NCBI GenBank assembly: GCA_964617625.1
Contig: CAZTZL010000119.1
Location: 1 to 6,814, forward strand
Length of the DNA stretch: 6,814 nt
Origin: CAZTZL01 sp964617625
Lineage (GTDB): Bacteria; Zhuqueibacterota; QNDG01; DSAB01
Direction: 5' to 3'
Below are positions 1-6,786 of this stretch, piece by piece. The notes below the pieces were generated by a model. That model saw only the letters and a program-made list of their open reading frames with translations, was not told the DNA's origin and searched no databases. The first letter of the stretch is position 1, and each line of letters starts with the position of its first letter. The position numbers were made by a program, and so were the translations under genes.

Positions 1-1187
1 CACCAGCCCGATGACCATGCCCATTGGAGGTTATAACCGCCTAACTGACCGCTTACATCAAGAACTTCACCCACGAAAAACAATCCTGCGGTCTGTCGAG
101 CTTCCATGGTTTTTGATGAAACTGCATCACAATCCACTCCTCCCAAAGTTACTTCTGCGGTCCGGTATCCTTCGGTGCCGCCCGGTTTGATTGTCCACTT
201 CTGGATCTGCGCCGCAATTTTCTTAAACTGGTTGTCAGAGATTGTCCGTAACGGGCTTTCTGCAAGATCATTTATTGTCATCACTGCCACAAGACGTTTG
301 GGCAAATATTCCGCCAGCATGGATTTCAATCTCCGCTGCGGGCGTTGCTGCTGCTGTTCTTTAAATATATCGATCAGATCGATTTCCGGCAATAGGTTTA
401 TTGTAAGCTCTTCGCCGGGCTGCCAGTACAAAGACATCTGCAGAACAGCAGGGCCGCTCAGCCCCCGATGCGTGAATAAAATGTTGTCAAAAAAATGTTG
501 CCGTTTATTGCTCACCACGGCATTAACGGAAATACCAGATAAGGCCGAAAATTTTTCTTTGTCCTTCGGTTGAAAAGTGAAGGGGACCAGACCGGCAGAT
601 TGCGGCCATACATTAATATGAAACTGTTCCGCGATTTTATATCCCAAAGCGGTTGCTCCGGAATCCGGTACAGATAATCCGCCCGTGGCAACCACCAGCG
701 ATTGGCAGATATAGTCGCCTTTACTGCTGACTACTTTGAAATGGCGCTCACTCGGATGTTCGATCTTTTCAATTTTTGAATTCAATTGAAAAGAAACACC
801 GGCCTGTTCACACTCGGATAACAATATATTCAAAATATCCTGAGAGCTGTCATCACAGAAGAGTTGTCCATGGGCTTTTTCGCTAAAGGAGATACGATGC
901 TTTTGTACCAATGCCAAAAAATCCCGTTGGGTGTAGCGGCTGAGTGCCGATTTGCAGAAATGCGGATTATGGGAAATATAATTGTCCGCATGGATATTGG
1001 AATTCGTAAAATTACAGCACCCGCCGCCGGACATCAAAATTTTCCGCCCTGGCTTTTTTGCATGATCGATAACGAGCACCTCCCGGTTTCGCTTGCCCGC
1101 TTCAATCGCGCACATCAAACCGGACGCGCCCGCTCCTAAAATGATGACATCTGTTTTCTCGGTCGATAGTGGATTTTGTTTGCTCAT
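1..1187 (-). CDS. yhiN: YhiN/HI0933-type FAD-dependent oxidoreductase, 3' end cut by window edge
   Basis: This is a cytosolic flavoprotein of the HI0933/YhiN (BaiN-related) NAD(P)/FAD-dependent oxidoreductase family. The substrate of most members, including E. coli YhiN, is not firmly known. The sequence shows 395 codons from the ATG at 1187. There is a Rossmann dinucleotide-binding GAGASG at residues 18-23, the family motif GRKILMSGGGCCNFTN at 47-62, HGQLFCDD at 106-113, a second FAD-contact VATGG at 166-170, LFTHRGLSGPAVLQ at 237-250, and the C-terminal FAD motif GEVLDVSGQLGGYNLQWAW at 373-391. From memory the match to E. coli YhiN (about 400 residues) is strong over the whole length, so only about 5-15 residues are missing beyond the left edge. 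No signal peptide is seen. The start codon has no clear Shine-Dalgarno sequence, but no better in-frame start lies just upstream. The hairpin repeat at 1206-1242 sits 19 bases before the start codon. Confidence 0.93.
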   Translation of the reverse strand, partial: MSKQNPLSTEKTDVIILGAGASGLMCAIEAGKRNREVLVIDHAKKPGRKILMSGGGCCNFTNSNIHADNYISHNPHFCKSALSRYTQRDFLALVQKHRISFSEKAHGQLFCDDSSQDILNILLSECEQAGVSFQLNSKIEKIEHPSERHFKVVSSKGDYICQSLVVATGGLSVPDSGATALGYKIAEQFHINVWPQSAGLVPFTFQPKDKEKFSALSGISVNAVVSNKRQHFFDNILFTHRGLSGPAVLQMSLYWQPGEELTINLLPEIDLIDIFKEQQQQRPQRRLKSMLAEYLPKRLVAVMTINDLAESPLRTISDNQFKKIAAQIQKWTIKPGGTEGYRTAEVTLGGVDCDAVSSKTMEARQTAGLFFVGEVLDVSGQLGGYNLQWAWSSGW

Positions 1188-1205
1188 AAATTTGATTGCA
1201 TCAAC

Positions 1206-1242
1206 TTATTTTCCGCCCCAAAAAATATATTGGGCGGTCAGA
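1206..1242. repeat. Intergenic hairpin repeat, copy 1
   Basis: On the plus strand, TTATTTT (1206-1212) is followed by CCGCCCCAA (1213-1221), eight A/T bases, and TTGGGCGG (1230-1237). This forms an eight-pair stem with one bulged C. The sequence then runs GGGCGGTCAGA (1232-1242), identical to copy 2 at 2107-2117. Over 1223-1242 it differs from copy 2 at one base in 20. It lies between the lipoprotein gene's stop and the oxidoreductase start. No T-run follows the stem on either strand, so it does not look like a standard intrinsic terminator. A short palindromic (REP-like) element is the better description. Confidence 0.7.
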
Positions 1243-1305
1243 ACGCAAATGTTCCGAAAGCAGTTTTAAAATTTCGCATCCGTTGTTAACATTGGTTAGT
1301 CATTT

Positions 1306-1974
1306 TTATTCTACAAATATACCGCCCCATTCAACCACTGCATAACCTTTTCTTGTAAATTCTGATATTTGGGGCGTTTGCAGATTTACGATTTCACCGG
1401 TATTCACGCCTTTAAATAAATAGTATAAACGTTGAATACTTTCCGGCTTTTCCGAAATTTGCAGTTCCACCAATTGATTTATTATATCTGCTTTCTGTGG
1501 GTAAATTAAATAATAGTTGTGTTCTTTTAATATCGGTATCCAATACGCTGTGAAATCTTTTATTTCATTCTCATTAAATCCAAATTTTTTCAAATTATCA
1601 TTAAAAAATATTTCGAGATCATTTCTTATTACCAGCCATCCCTCATCTGTTTGAAAGTGATTTGGTATTTTACATTCGTAAAATAAATATCGAAACTCAT
1701 TATTAATTGTCCCTGAAGTATCGACAGAAATATTCCAGCCATTCTTATAAAGTGGTTCTGAATTTATTATTCTGCCTCCCTGAGGAAATAAAACTTTAAT
1801 TTGTAGTTGTTCCTTTTGTGTCGGATAGATGTATATATTGGGTTTTCTTACTACTAATGTATCCTGGTTGTCCTCATTTGAAGGCTCTGTTGGAATGGAT
1901 TTGTCTTTTATGCAATTTGAGACTACAAGAATGACAGAAAGTATCAGTGCGATTATTACTGTTTTGTTTTTCAT
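1306..1974 (-). CDS. Predicted lipoprotein of an uncharacterised conserved family
   Basis: This 222-residue protein has unknown function. The N-terminus has a lysine-containing n-region (MKNK), a hydrophobic stretch at residues 6-18, and a lipobox-like VVSNC with Cys21. Asn at -1 and Val at -3 are not classic, so lipidation is probable rather than certain. A polar linker (22-42) leads to a globular domain with KPNIYIYP (44-51), GWNISVDTSGTI (79-90), EFRYLFYEC (93-101), AYWIPIL (143-149) and a terminal VVEWGG (213-218). I recall a widespread bacterial family of unknown function, with sequences of the type KPVIYLYPE, GW-V, YLFWE and a C-terminal GFTVVEWGG, that this matches in order. Such proteins are usually secreted or lipid-anchored. 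The gene is strikingly AT-rich (about one third GC by sampled lines) compared with its neighbours, and is flanked on both sides by copies of an intergenic repeat, so recent acquisition is possible. The start is supported by a GGGGGAAA element upstream. Confidence 0.82.
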   Translation of the reverse strand: MKNKTVIIALILSVILVVSNCIKDKSIPTEPSNEDNQDTLVVRKPNIYIYPTQKEQLQIKVLFPQGGRIINSEPLYKNGWNISVDTSGTINNEFRYLFYECKIPNHFQTDEGWLVIRNDLEIFFNDNLKKFGFNENEIKDFTAYWIPILKEHNYYLIYPQKADIINQLVELQISEKPESIQRLYYLFKGVNTGEIVNLQTPQISEFTRKGYAVVEWGGIFVE

Positions 1975-1980
1975 TTTATG

Positions 1981-1988
1981 TTTCCCCC
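1981..1988 (-). promoter_or_regulatory. Ribosome binding site of the lipoprotein gene
   Basis: On the minus strand GGGGGAAA lies six bases before the ATG at 1974-1972. It is the only purine-rich block in this AT-rich leader and fixes the start. It is not a perfect match to AGGAGG. A similar GGGAA with the same six-base spacing precedes the second ATG of the GH2 gene. Confidence 0.5.
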
Positions 1989-2021
1989 ATGTTTACGTTC
2001 TTCACAGTCAGCTCTTTTGAG

Positions 2022-2042
2022 ATTCCGGGAAAAGACCGGAAT
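2022..2042. repeat. Short perfect palindrome ATTCCGG-N7-CCGGAAT
   Basis: ATTCCGG (2022-2028) and CCGGAAT (2036-2042) form a perfect 7-bp stem around a 7-base loop. On the minus strand the context reads GTCATTCCGG ... CCGGAATCTC. This layout resembles the short dispersed palindromes known in many bacteria, such as the Neisseria dRS3 type (ATTCCC-N8-GGGAAT). It lies 48 bases upstream of the lipoprotein start and so would be in or near its leader or promoter. No T-run follows the stem on either strand, so I do not call it a terminator. Confidence 0.6.
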
Positions 2043-2078
2043 GACAAATCTTAATTTCGTCTGAAATATACATTCTTA

Positions 2079-2117
2079 ATTATTTTACACCCGGCACAAA
2101 TATATCGGGCGGTCAGA
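2079..2117. repeat. Intergenic hairpin repeat, copy 2
   Basis: The segment contains ATTATTTTACA, then CCCG (2090-2093), a 12-base AT-rich loop, CGGG (2106-2109) and CGGTCAGA. Bases 2079-2111 match copy 3 (3979-4011) at 31 of 33 positions, and bases 2098-2117 match copy 1 at 19 of 20. It begins three bases past the ABC-F stop codon when read on the minus strand. It could act as a 3' hairpin protecting or ending the ABC-F transcript, but lacks a proper T-tract after the stem. Confidence 0.72.
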
Positions 2118-2120
2118 CAA

Positions 2121-3758
2121 TTAAAGAACCGGGCGCTGATGGCCGTCATACATTTTATCCCGTTTCTCTTTAATTCTTGGATCGGAGAAATACTCATCAA
2201 ATGTCATTTTACTGTCAATAAGTCCTTTGGGAGTGAATTCAATTACCCGATTCGCAACAGAGCTGTTGAGTTCATGGTCGTGCGATCCGAACAGAATCAC
2301 CTCGGAATACTTGCTCATGCCATCATTCACCGCGGTGATCGCCTCAAGGTCAAGGTGGTTTGTCGGTTCATCCAGGATGAGTACATTCGCGCCGGAAAGC
2401 ATTGAACGGGAAAGCATGCATCGCACTTTTTCTCCTCCGGAAAGAATATTGACTTTTTTTAGTGCATCATCACCGGAGAAAAGCATCCGGCCCAGAAATC
2501 CTCGAATAAAAGGTACCTCTGCATCCTCCTTGGCATATTGACGGAGCCACTCAATTATATTTTTGTTGCTGTCAAAGAATTCGGAATTATCCCGGGGCAT
2601 ATAACTGGATGTTATTGTGACTCCCCACTCATAGATGCCGCTGTCCGGTTTGAGATTGCCTGAAATAATATCAAAAAGAATCGTCTTGTAATTGTTGTTG
2701 AATCCGATAAAAACAATTTTGTCTCCACGATCCACAGTAAATGTGACATCCTTTAATATTTTTTCGCCATCGACCGTTTTATTCAAGCCGGTTATCTGAA
2801 GAACATTGTTCCCGCAGCTTCGTTCCGGTTTAAATTCCACATAAGGTCGTTTTCTGGATGAGGACGGCATATCTTCAATGGTCAGTTTTTCAATCAATTT
2901 TTTTCGAGACGTCGCCTGTTTTGCTTTTGAAGCATTGGCGGAAAATCGCAAGACAAATGCCTGAAGGTCCTTGATTTTGTCATCCCGCTTGCGCTTTTCA
3001 TCTTTAAAACGTTGAACGGCAAGCTGACTCGCATGATACCAAAAATCATAGTTGCCCGCATAAATTTTAATCGTCTTGAAATCGATGTCGGCAATGTGTG
3101 TACAAACTTTGTTGAGAAAGTGTCTGTCATGGCTTACAACAATAACCGTATTTTGGAAATTATAGAGAAACTCTTCCAGCCAGGTGATCGATTCAAGATC
3201 AAGGTGATTGGTAGGTTCATCCAGAAGAAGGATGTCCGGATTTCCAAACAGCGCCTGAACCAGTAATACGCGTACCTTGGCACCGCCATCAAGGGTTTTC
3301 ATTGGAGTATTATATAGATCAGCAGTAATACCAAGCCCGTCGAGCAGCTTTCCTGCTTCCGATTCCGCTTCGTAGCCGTCCAGTTCGGCCAGTTCACCAT
3401 AAATTTCAGATAGCCGCATGCCTTCTTTGTCGGTTAACTCCGTTTTTTCTTCAAGAAGAGCCTTTTCTGTAAGGACTTTGTATAATTTTTCATGGCCCAT
3501 GAGGGCTGTCTGCATAACCGTATATTCATCAAAAGCGAAATGATCCTGACGGAGAGTCGCAAGCCGTTTTTTTCGTGGAAGGTGAATTTCGCCGGAACTG
3601 ATATCAATTTCACCCGCAAGAGCTTTTAGAAAAGTGGACTTCCCCGAACCATTTGCCCCAATCAGTCCATAGCAGTTTTCTTCAACAAATTTAATGGACA
3701 CATCTTTAAATAATACCTGTTCGCCAAATAAAATGGATAGATTCGTTGTTGATATCAT
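2121..3758 (-). CDS. ybiT: ABC-F family ATPase, YbiT type
   Basis: This 545-residue soluble protein has two ABC ATPase domains and no membrane segments, as expected for ABC-F proteins, which bind the ribosomal E site and affect translation or resistance to ribosome-targeting drugs. Domain 1 has Walker A GANGSGKST (34-42), a signature LDGGAKVR (156-163), Walker B DILLLDEPTNHLD (175-187, catalytic Glu181) and SHDRHF (209-214). The linker carries the family-typical RFSANASKAKQATSR (271-285). Domain 2 has a degenerate Walker A GFNNNYKTI (352-360), a canonical signature LSGGEKVR (439-446), Walker B NVLILDEPTNHLD (458-470, Glu464) and SHDHEL (492-497). Length and linker match E. coli YbiT (530 residues), whose first signature is also non-canonical. 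A weak purine block AGAAAG precedes the ATG by seven bases. Which translation step or stress it serves cannot be read from the sequence. Its neighbours give no sign of an antibiotic cluster, so a housekeeping role is more likely than dedicated resistance. Confidence 0.93.
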   Translation of the reverse strand: MISTTNLSILFGEQVLFKDVSIKFVEENCYGLIGANGSGKSTFLKALAGEIDISSGEIHLPRKKRLATLRQDHFAFDEYTVMQTALMGHEKLYKVLTEKALLEEKTELTDKEGMRLSEIYGELAELDGYEAESEAGKLLDGLGITADLYNTPMKTLDGGAKVRVLLVQALFGNPDILLLDEPTNHLDLESITWLEEFLYNFQNTVIVVSHDRHFLNKVCTHIADIDFKTIKIYAGNYDFWYHASQLAVQRFKDEKRKRDDKIKDLQAFVLRFSANASKAKQATSRKKLIEKLTIEDMPSSSRKRPYVEFKPERSCGNNVLQITGLNKTVDGEKILKDVTFTVDRGDKIVFIGFNNNYKTILFDIISGNLKPDSGIYEWGVTITSSYMPRDNSEFFDSNKNIIEWLRQYAKEDAEVPFIRGFLGRMLFSGDDALKKVNILSGGEKVRCMLSRSMLSGANVLILDEPTNHLDLEAITAVNDGMSKYSEVILFGSHDHELNSSVANRVIEFTPKGLIDSKMTFDEYFSDPRIKEKRDKMYDGHQRPVL

Positions 3759-4055
3759 AATTGTGCTTTCTATATATTCGAAATATTAAAAAAATGTCCA
3801 AATAGTTAAGGGTGACAGAGATTATTTATTACTCCAACAATTTACGAAACAATTTTCATGGATCTAATAAAAAAATGGATTCTTCCCTCTAAATGTTATT
3901 GGATCGAAAAGGTATCAGAAGTAACGCTATTACAGGTAATTTGTCCAGCATTTAAATTATCGACGGGGATAGTTATCCATTATTTTATACCCGGCACAAA
4001 TATAACGGGCGATAAAAATTCCGCGCAAGGAAATCCGACAAAACAAAAACAGTTT
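3759..4055. other. AT-rich intergenic spacer between GH2 and ABC-F genes
   Basis: This 297-base spacer must hold the 3' end of the GH2 transcript and the promoter of the ABC-F gene. The only clear structure is repeat copy 3 near its right side. A small TTCC-N6-GGAA hairpin (4019-4032) followed on the minus strand by five T lies 24 bases after the GH2 stop and is at best a weak terminator. No convincing promoter boxes or small gene were found. Confidence 0.5.
3979..4013. repeat. Intergenic hairpin repeat, copy 3
   Basis: ATTATTTTATA is followed by CCCG (3990-3993), a 12-base loop GCACAAATATAA, and CGGG (4006-4009) then CGAT. It matches copy 2 at 31 of 33 positions (3979-4011 against 2079-2111), the differences being at 3988 and 4005. 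Similarity ends after 4013, where copies 1 and 2 continue with CAGA. It lies about 45 bases after the GH2 stop on the minus strand. Confidence 0.72.
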
Positions 4056-6774
4056 TTACTTTCCCAAAATTGCAGATTTTAACTTCACAGCATGAGACTG
4101 AATTTTAATTTTAGCTTGTTTTAATCCCGGAGAGACTGCAATTAAAGTGATCTCTCCCGGCTGGCGATCCGACTGTACAATAATTTGAGCCAAACCGTTG
4201 AATGCTTTGCGTTTCCATTGTTCTGCCGGATAGACTGCCTGCACCAGGCCAGGATCGGTGTTCGGTTCATCCCATTGATGCTGTTTCCGGAATCGTTTTC
4301 CAGTGACAGCATATTCATTCCTNNNNNNNNNNNNNNNNNNNNNNNNNNNNNNNNNNNNNNNNNNNNNNNNNNNNNNNNNNNNNNNNNNNNNNNNNNNNNN
4401 NNNNNNNNNNNNNNNNNNNNNNACGATTGTTCAGGTCGTTCACGGCTAGCTCTTTCAGATTTTTGATCTTCGCGGTTTTGATCGTTTCGAAGAAGCGGTC
4501 GGGTTCATGGCTCGAGGGGTCGCCGTTTCCCACGCCGATGATTTTCCCTGCTCCGGTTAAACTGAATGATATTTCATGATCGGCCGACGGGACGATTCGT
4601 CCTTTGTCGTCTTCAACCTGAACGGTTATCACGGACACATCTTCTCCGTCCGCCCGGATGGATGCGCGGTCAGGAATCAAGCGGATTGTTGACGGATCAC
4701 CGGTGGTTTCCACTTTTTCGGTCAATACTTTTTTCCCGTCCGCATAGCCGCGGGCCAGAAGGATTCCCGGCTCGTAAGGGACGTCCCATTCCAGATGAGA
4801 CAGCCGTGGCATCGGCTTTCTTCCGAGACTTTTACCATTTAAAAATAGTTCTACTTGATCACAATTACTGTATGTCCGGATATTAATGGGCTGTCTTTCT
4901 TTGCCTTTCCAGTTCCAATGCGGAAAGATGTGAATAACGGATTGAACTGTCCACCAACTTTTAAGGTAATAAAAAGGATCCTTTGGGAAACCACAAAGAT
5001 CAACGATACCATTCTGTGCAATAACTTGAGGCCAGCCATGTGGATTAGCTTCACCGCGATAGTCAAAACCTGTCCAGTAAAATATACCTGCAAGAAACGG
5101 CCTCTCAGCACAGAAGGTAAGCCCATTTTCAATGTTACGTTCTGTTGAAGTATAATCAGATGGGGCCATGTATGCTTTTGCTGGATTATCTTTATAAATA
5201 CCGCGCGTTCCCCGTGTTGTGCGTTCTTCAGTAAGCATCATGGGCTGTTCCGGATATTTAACGTGATGTTCGTCGATATCTCCCATAAAAATATAATTGT
5301 ATCCCATGACATCAATAGCGGTTGAAATACCTTCTACCCTGCCACCGCTAACTGCGGCAGTAACGCGGCGTGTTGGATCGAGCCGTTTTGCGAAAGTCTG
5401 CATCGTCCTGGCGATCCGTTCTCCTTTTATGTTGCCTTCAATCGCCCATTCTTCATTTCCTATCGACCACGCAATCACACAGGGATGATTGCGATCCCTC
5501 AGTATCATTCTCTCGAGCTGTTGAAAATGTTCCGGCGACGATCCCATCAGACGGTTTTCATCCAACACGAGCATTCCTAAGCGATCGCACGCATCGAGCA
5601 GTTCGGGCGTAGGCGGATTGTGCGAACAGCGGTAGGCATTGCTTCCCATTTCTTTCAATTTGGCAATACGGAATTCCTGCAGCGCGTCCGGAATCGCTGT
5701 ACCGACTCCCGCGTGGTCCTGATGGTTGTTCGTCCCTTTCAGCAGGACATGCTTCCCGTTGAGAAAAAATCCTTCATTCGGATCGAAACGAACCGAGCGG
5801 ATGCCGAACGTTGTTTCACAGGTGTCCACGACCGTTCCGCCGGAGCGGACACGTGTCAGCATTTTATACAGAACAGGAGATTCAGGAGACCAAAGTTTCG
5901 GATTGTTAACTTTCATGACCGAATGGAACTCTTTTTTCTCCCAAGGATCGAGTGAGAGAGATTTTATCTCGTCCGATGCGACCTCTTTTCCTGACGGATC
6001 GAACACGGTCTGAATCACGCTGAATGCGGCTTTGCTGTCCGATTCATTGACAACAGTCGTCCCGGAGGAGAGATCGGCTGATTGTGCATTGATATCGGAA
6101 GTAATGAATGTACCGTACTGAGCCACATGAAGGGGAGATGTTTTTGTGAACCAGACATGACGATAAATGCCGGCTCCTTCATAGAACCAGCCTTCTTCCA
6201 TGGTCGCATCCACCCGTACCGCCGTGACATTATCCCCGCCGTAATTCAGGTAATCGGTGATATCGTATTGAAAACTGCTGTAGCCGCTGTGTTCTTCGCC
6301 GATGTAAAATCCGTTGATCCAGAGCATCGAATTGCGATGGATGCCGTCAAACTCGATGACTATGCGCCGGCCCAGATCGGATTCCGGAATAAAAAATTTT
6401 TTCCGATACCATCCCACACTGTTTTCCGGAAAAGCTCTTCCGATTTCTTTATAGCCATGACTATGACTACCTTTGCTGTTGAAAGGCAATTCGACTGCCC
6501 AGTCATGCGGCAGGTTGATCATCCGCCAGGCGCGGTCGTCAAAATCGAAGGCCGCCGGGCCGTCTCCATAACCGGTTTTTGCATAAAAAGAAAAATATCC
6601 CGTTCCATGATTAAAATCTTTTTCCGTGTCAAACGGATGGCCCAGGGCAAATCTCCAGCCAAAATCCATCAAATAATGTTCCCGGCCTTTTGTTGTTTCA
6701 GCGGAATTTATTTCCTGATAGAAAACGTTTACAGATAAAAATAGGATAAGTATGATCCAAGATTGTTTTTTCAT
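4056..6774 (-). CDS. Secreted GH2 glycoside hydrolase (beta-galactosidase-like), interrupted by an assembly gap
   Basis: This is a family 2 retaining glycoside hydrolase, most likely an exported beta-galactosidase-like enzyme cutting plant or other glycans; the exact sugar is not readable. From the ATG at 6774 there are 784 codons before the gap (to 4423) and 88 plus the stop after it (4322-4056). The order is: signal peptide (1-25, MKKQSW then a hydrophobic core); N-terminal sugar-binding beta-sandwich with NLPHDW (87-92) and GWYRKKF (121-127); Ig-like domain (about 215-325); TIM barrel with RCSHNPP (382-388), acid/base Glu441 in SIGNEEW, candidate nucleophile Glu516 in LTEERTTRG, and FYWTGFDYRGE (565-575); a DUF4982-like domain with VELFLNGKSLGRK (641-653); and a C-terminal beta domain with GVGNGDPSSHEPD (747-759). 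That last domain resumes after the gap at KAFNGLAQIIVQS, so it carries an insertion partly lost in the gap. An upstream in-frame ATG at 6792 is possible, but 6774 has the better ribosome site and gives a normal signal peptide. Confidence 0.92.
4323..4422. other. Assembly gap (100 N)
   Basis: Exactly 100 N, the usual placeholder for a scaffold gap of unknown length. It falls inside the GH2 gene. Taken literally, 100 bases puts the downstream part out of frame and gives a false stop at 4317-4315. Reading the downstream frame that starts at 4322 instead gives the expected C-terminus of the family, so the true gap is not 100 bases modulo three. Confidence 0.97.
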
Positions 6775-6780
6775 AAAATT

Positions 6781-6786
6781 TTCCCG
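6781..6786 (-). promoter_or_regulatory. Ribosome binding site supporting the GH2 start at 6774
   Basis: CGGGAA on the minus strand ends six bases before the ATG at 6774-6772, the same element and spacing as for the lipoprotein gene. The alternative ATG at 6792-6790 is preceded by AT-rich sequence with no comparable block. This favours 6774 as the true start. Confidence 0.45.

Noticed and set aside
1188..1215. Mini-ORF (ATG CAA TCA AAT TTA TGA) overlapping the oxidoreductase start codon on the minus strand
   Set aside because: Only five codons with no ribosome site. The ATGA overlap is easily a coincidence, with no evidence for translational coupling.
2091..2106. Bacteroidota -7 promoter box TATATTTG (TAnnTTTG) on the minus strand within repeat copies 2 and 3
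   Set aside because: No TTTG box sits at the required 19-21 base spacing upstream. The match lies in the hairpin loop, and copy 1 has TATATTTT instead.
3771..3801. Sigma-70-like promoter for the ABC-F gene on the minus strand (TTGGAC, 17 bases, AATATA)
   Set aside because: The implied transcript start would fall within the AGAAAG block and leave a leader of about 8 bases. In such AT-rich sequence the match is expected by chance.
4019..4032. Intrinsic terminator of the GH2 gene
   Set aside because: The stem has only four pairs and five T follow. It is noted in the spacer entry but is too weak to call.
3858..4082. Possible 74-codon plus-strand gene in the spacer between GH2 and ABC-F
   Set aside because: It runs through repeat copy 3 and overlaps the GH2 3' end, has no ribosome site, and its translation looks like random AT-rich sequence.
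6082..6738. Long plus-strand open frame opposite the GH2 5' region, and similar plus-strand frames at 106-573, 864-1139 and 5620-5955
   Set aside because: They lie entirely antisense to genes with clear family motifs, show no recognisable domains, and are what coding sequence of moderate GC throws up on the opposite strand.
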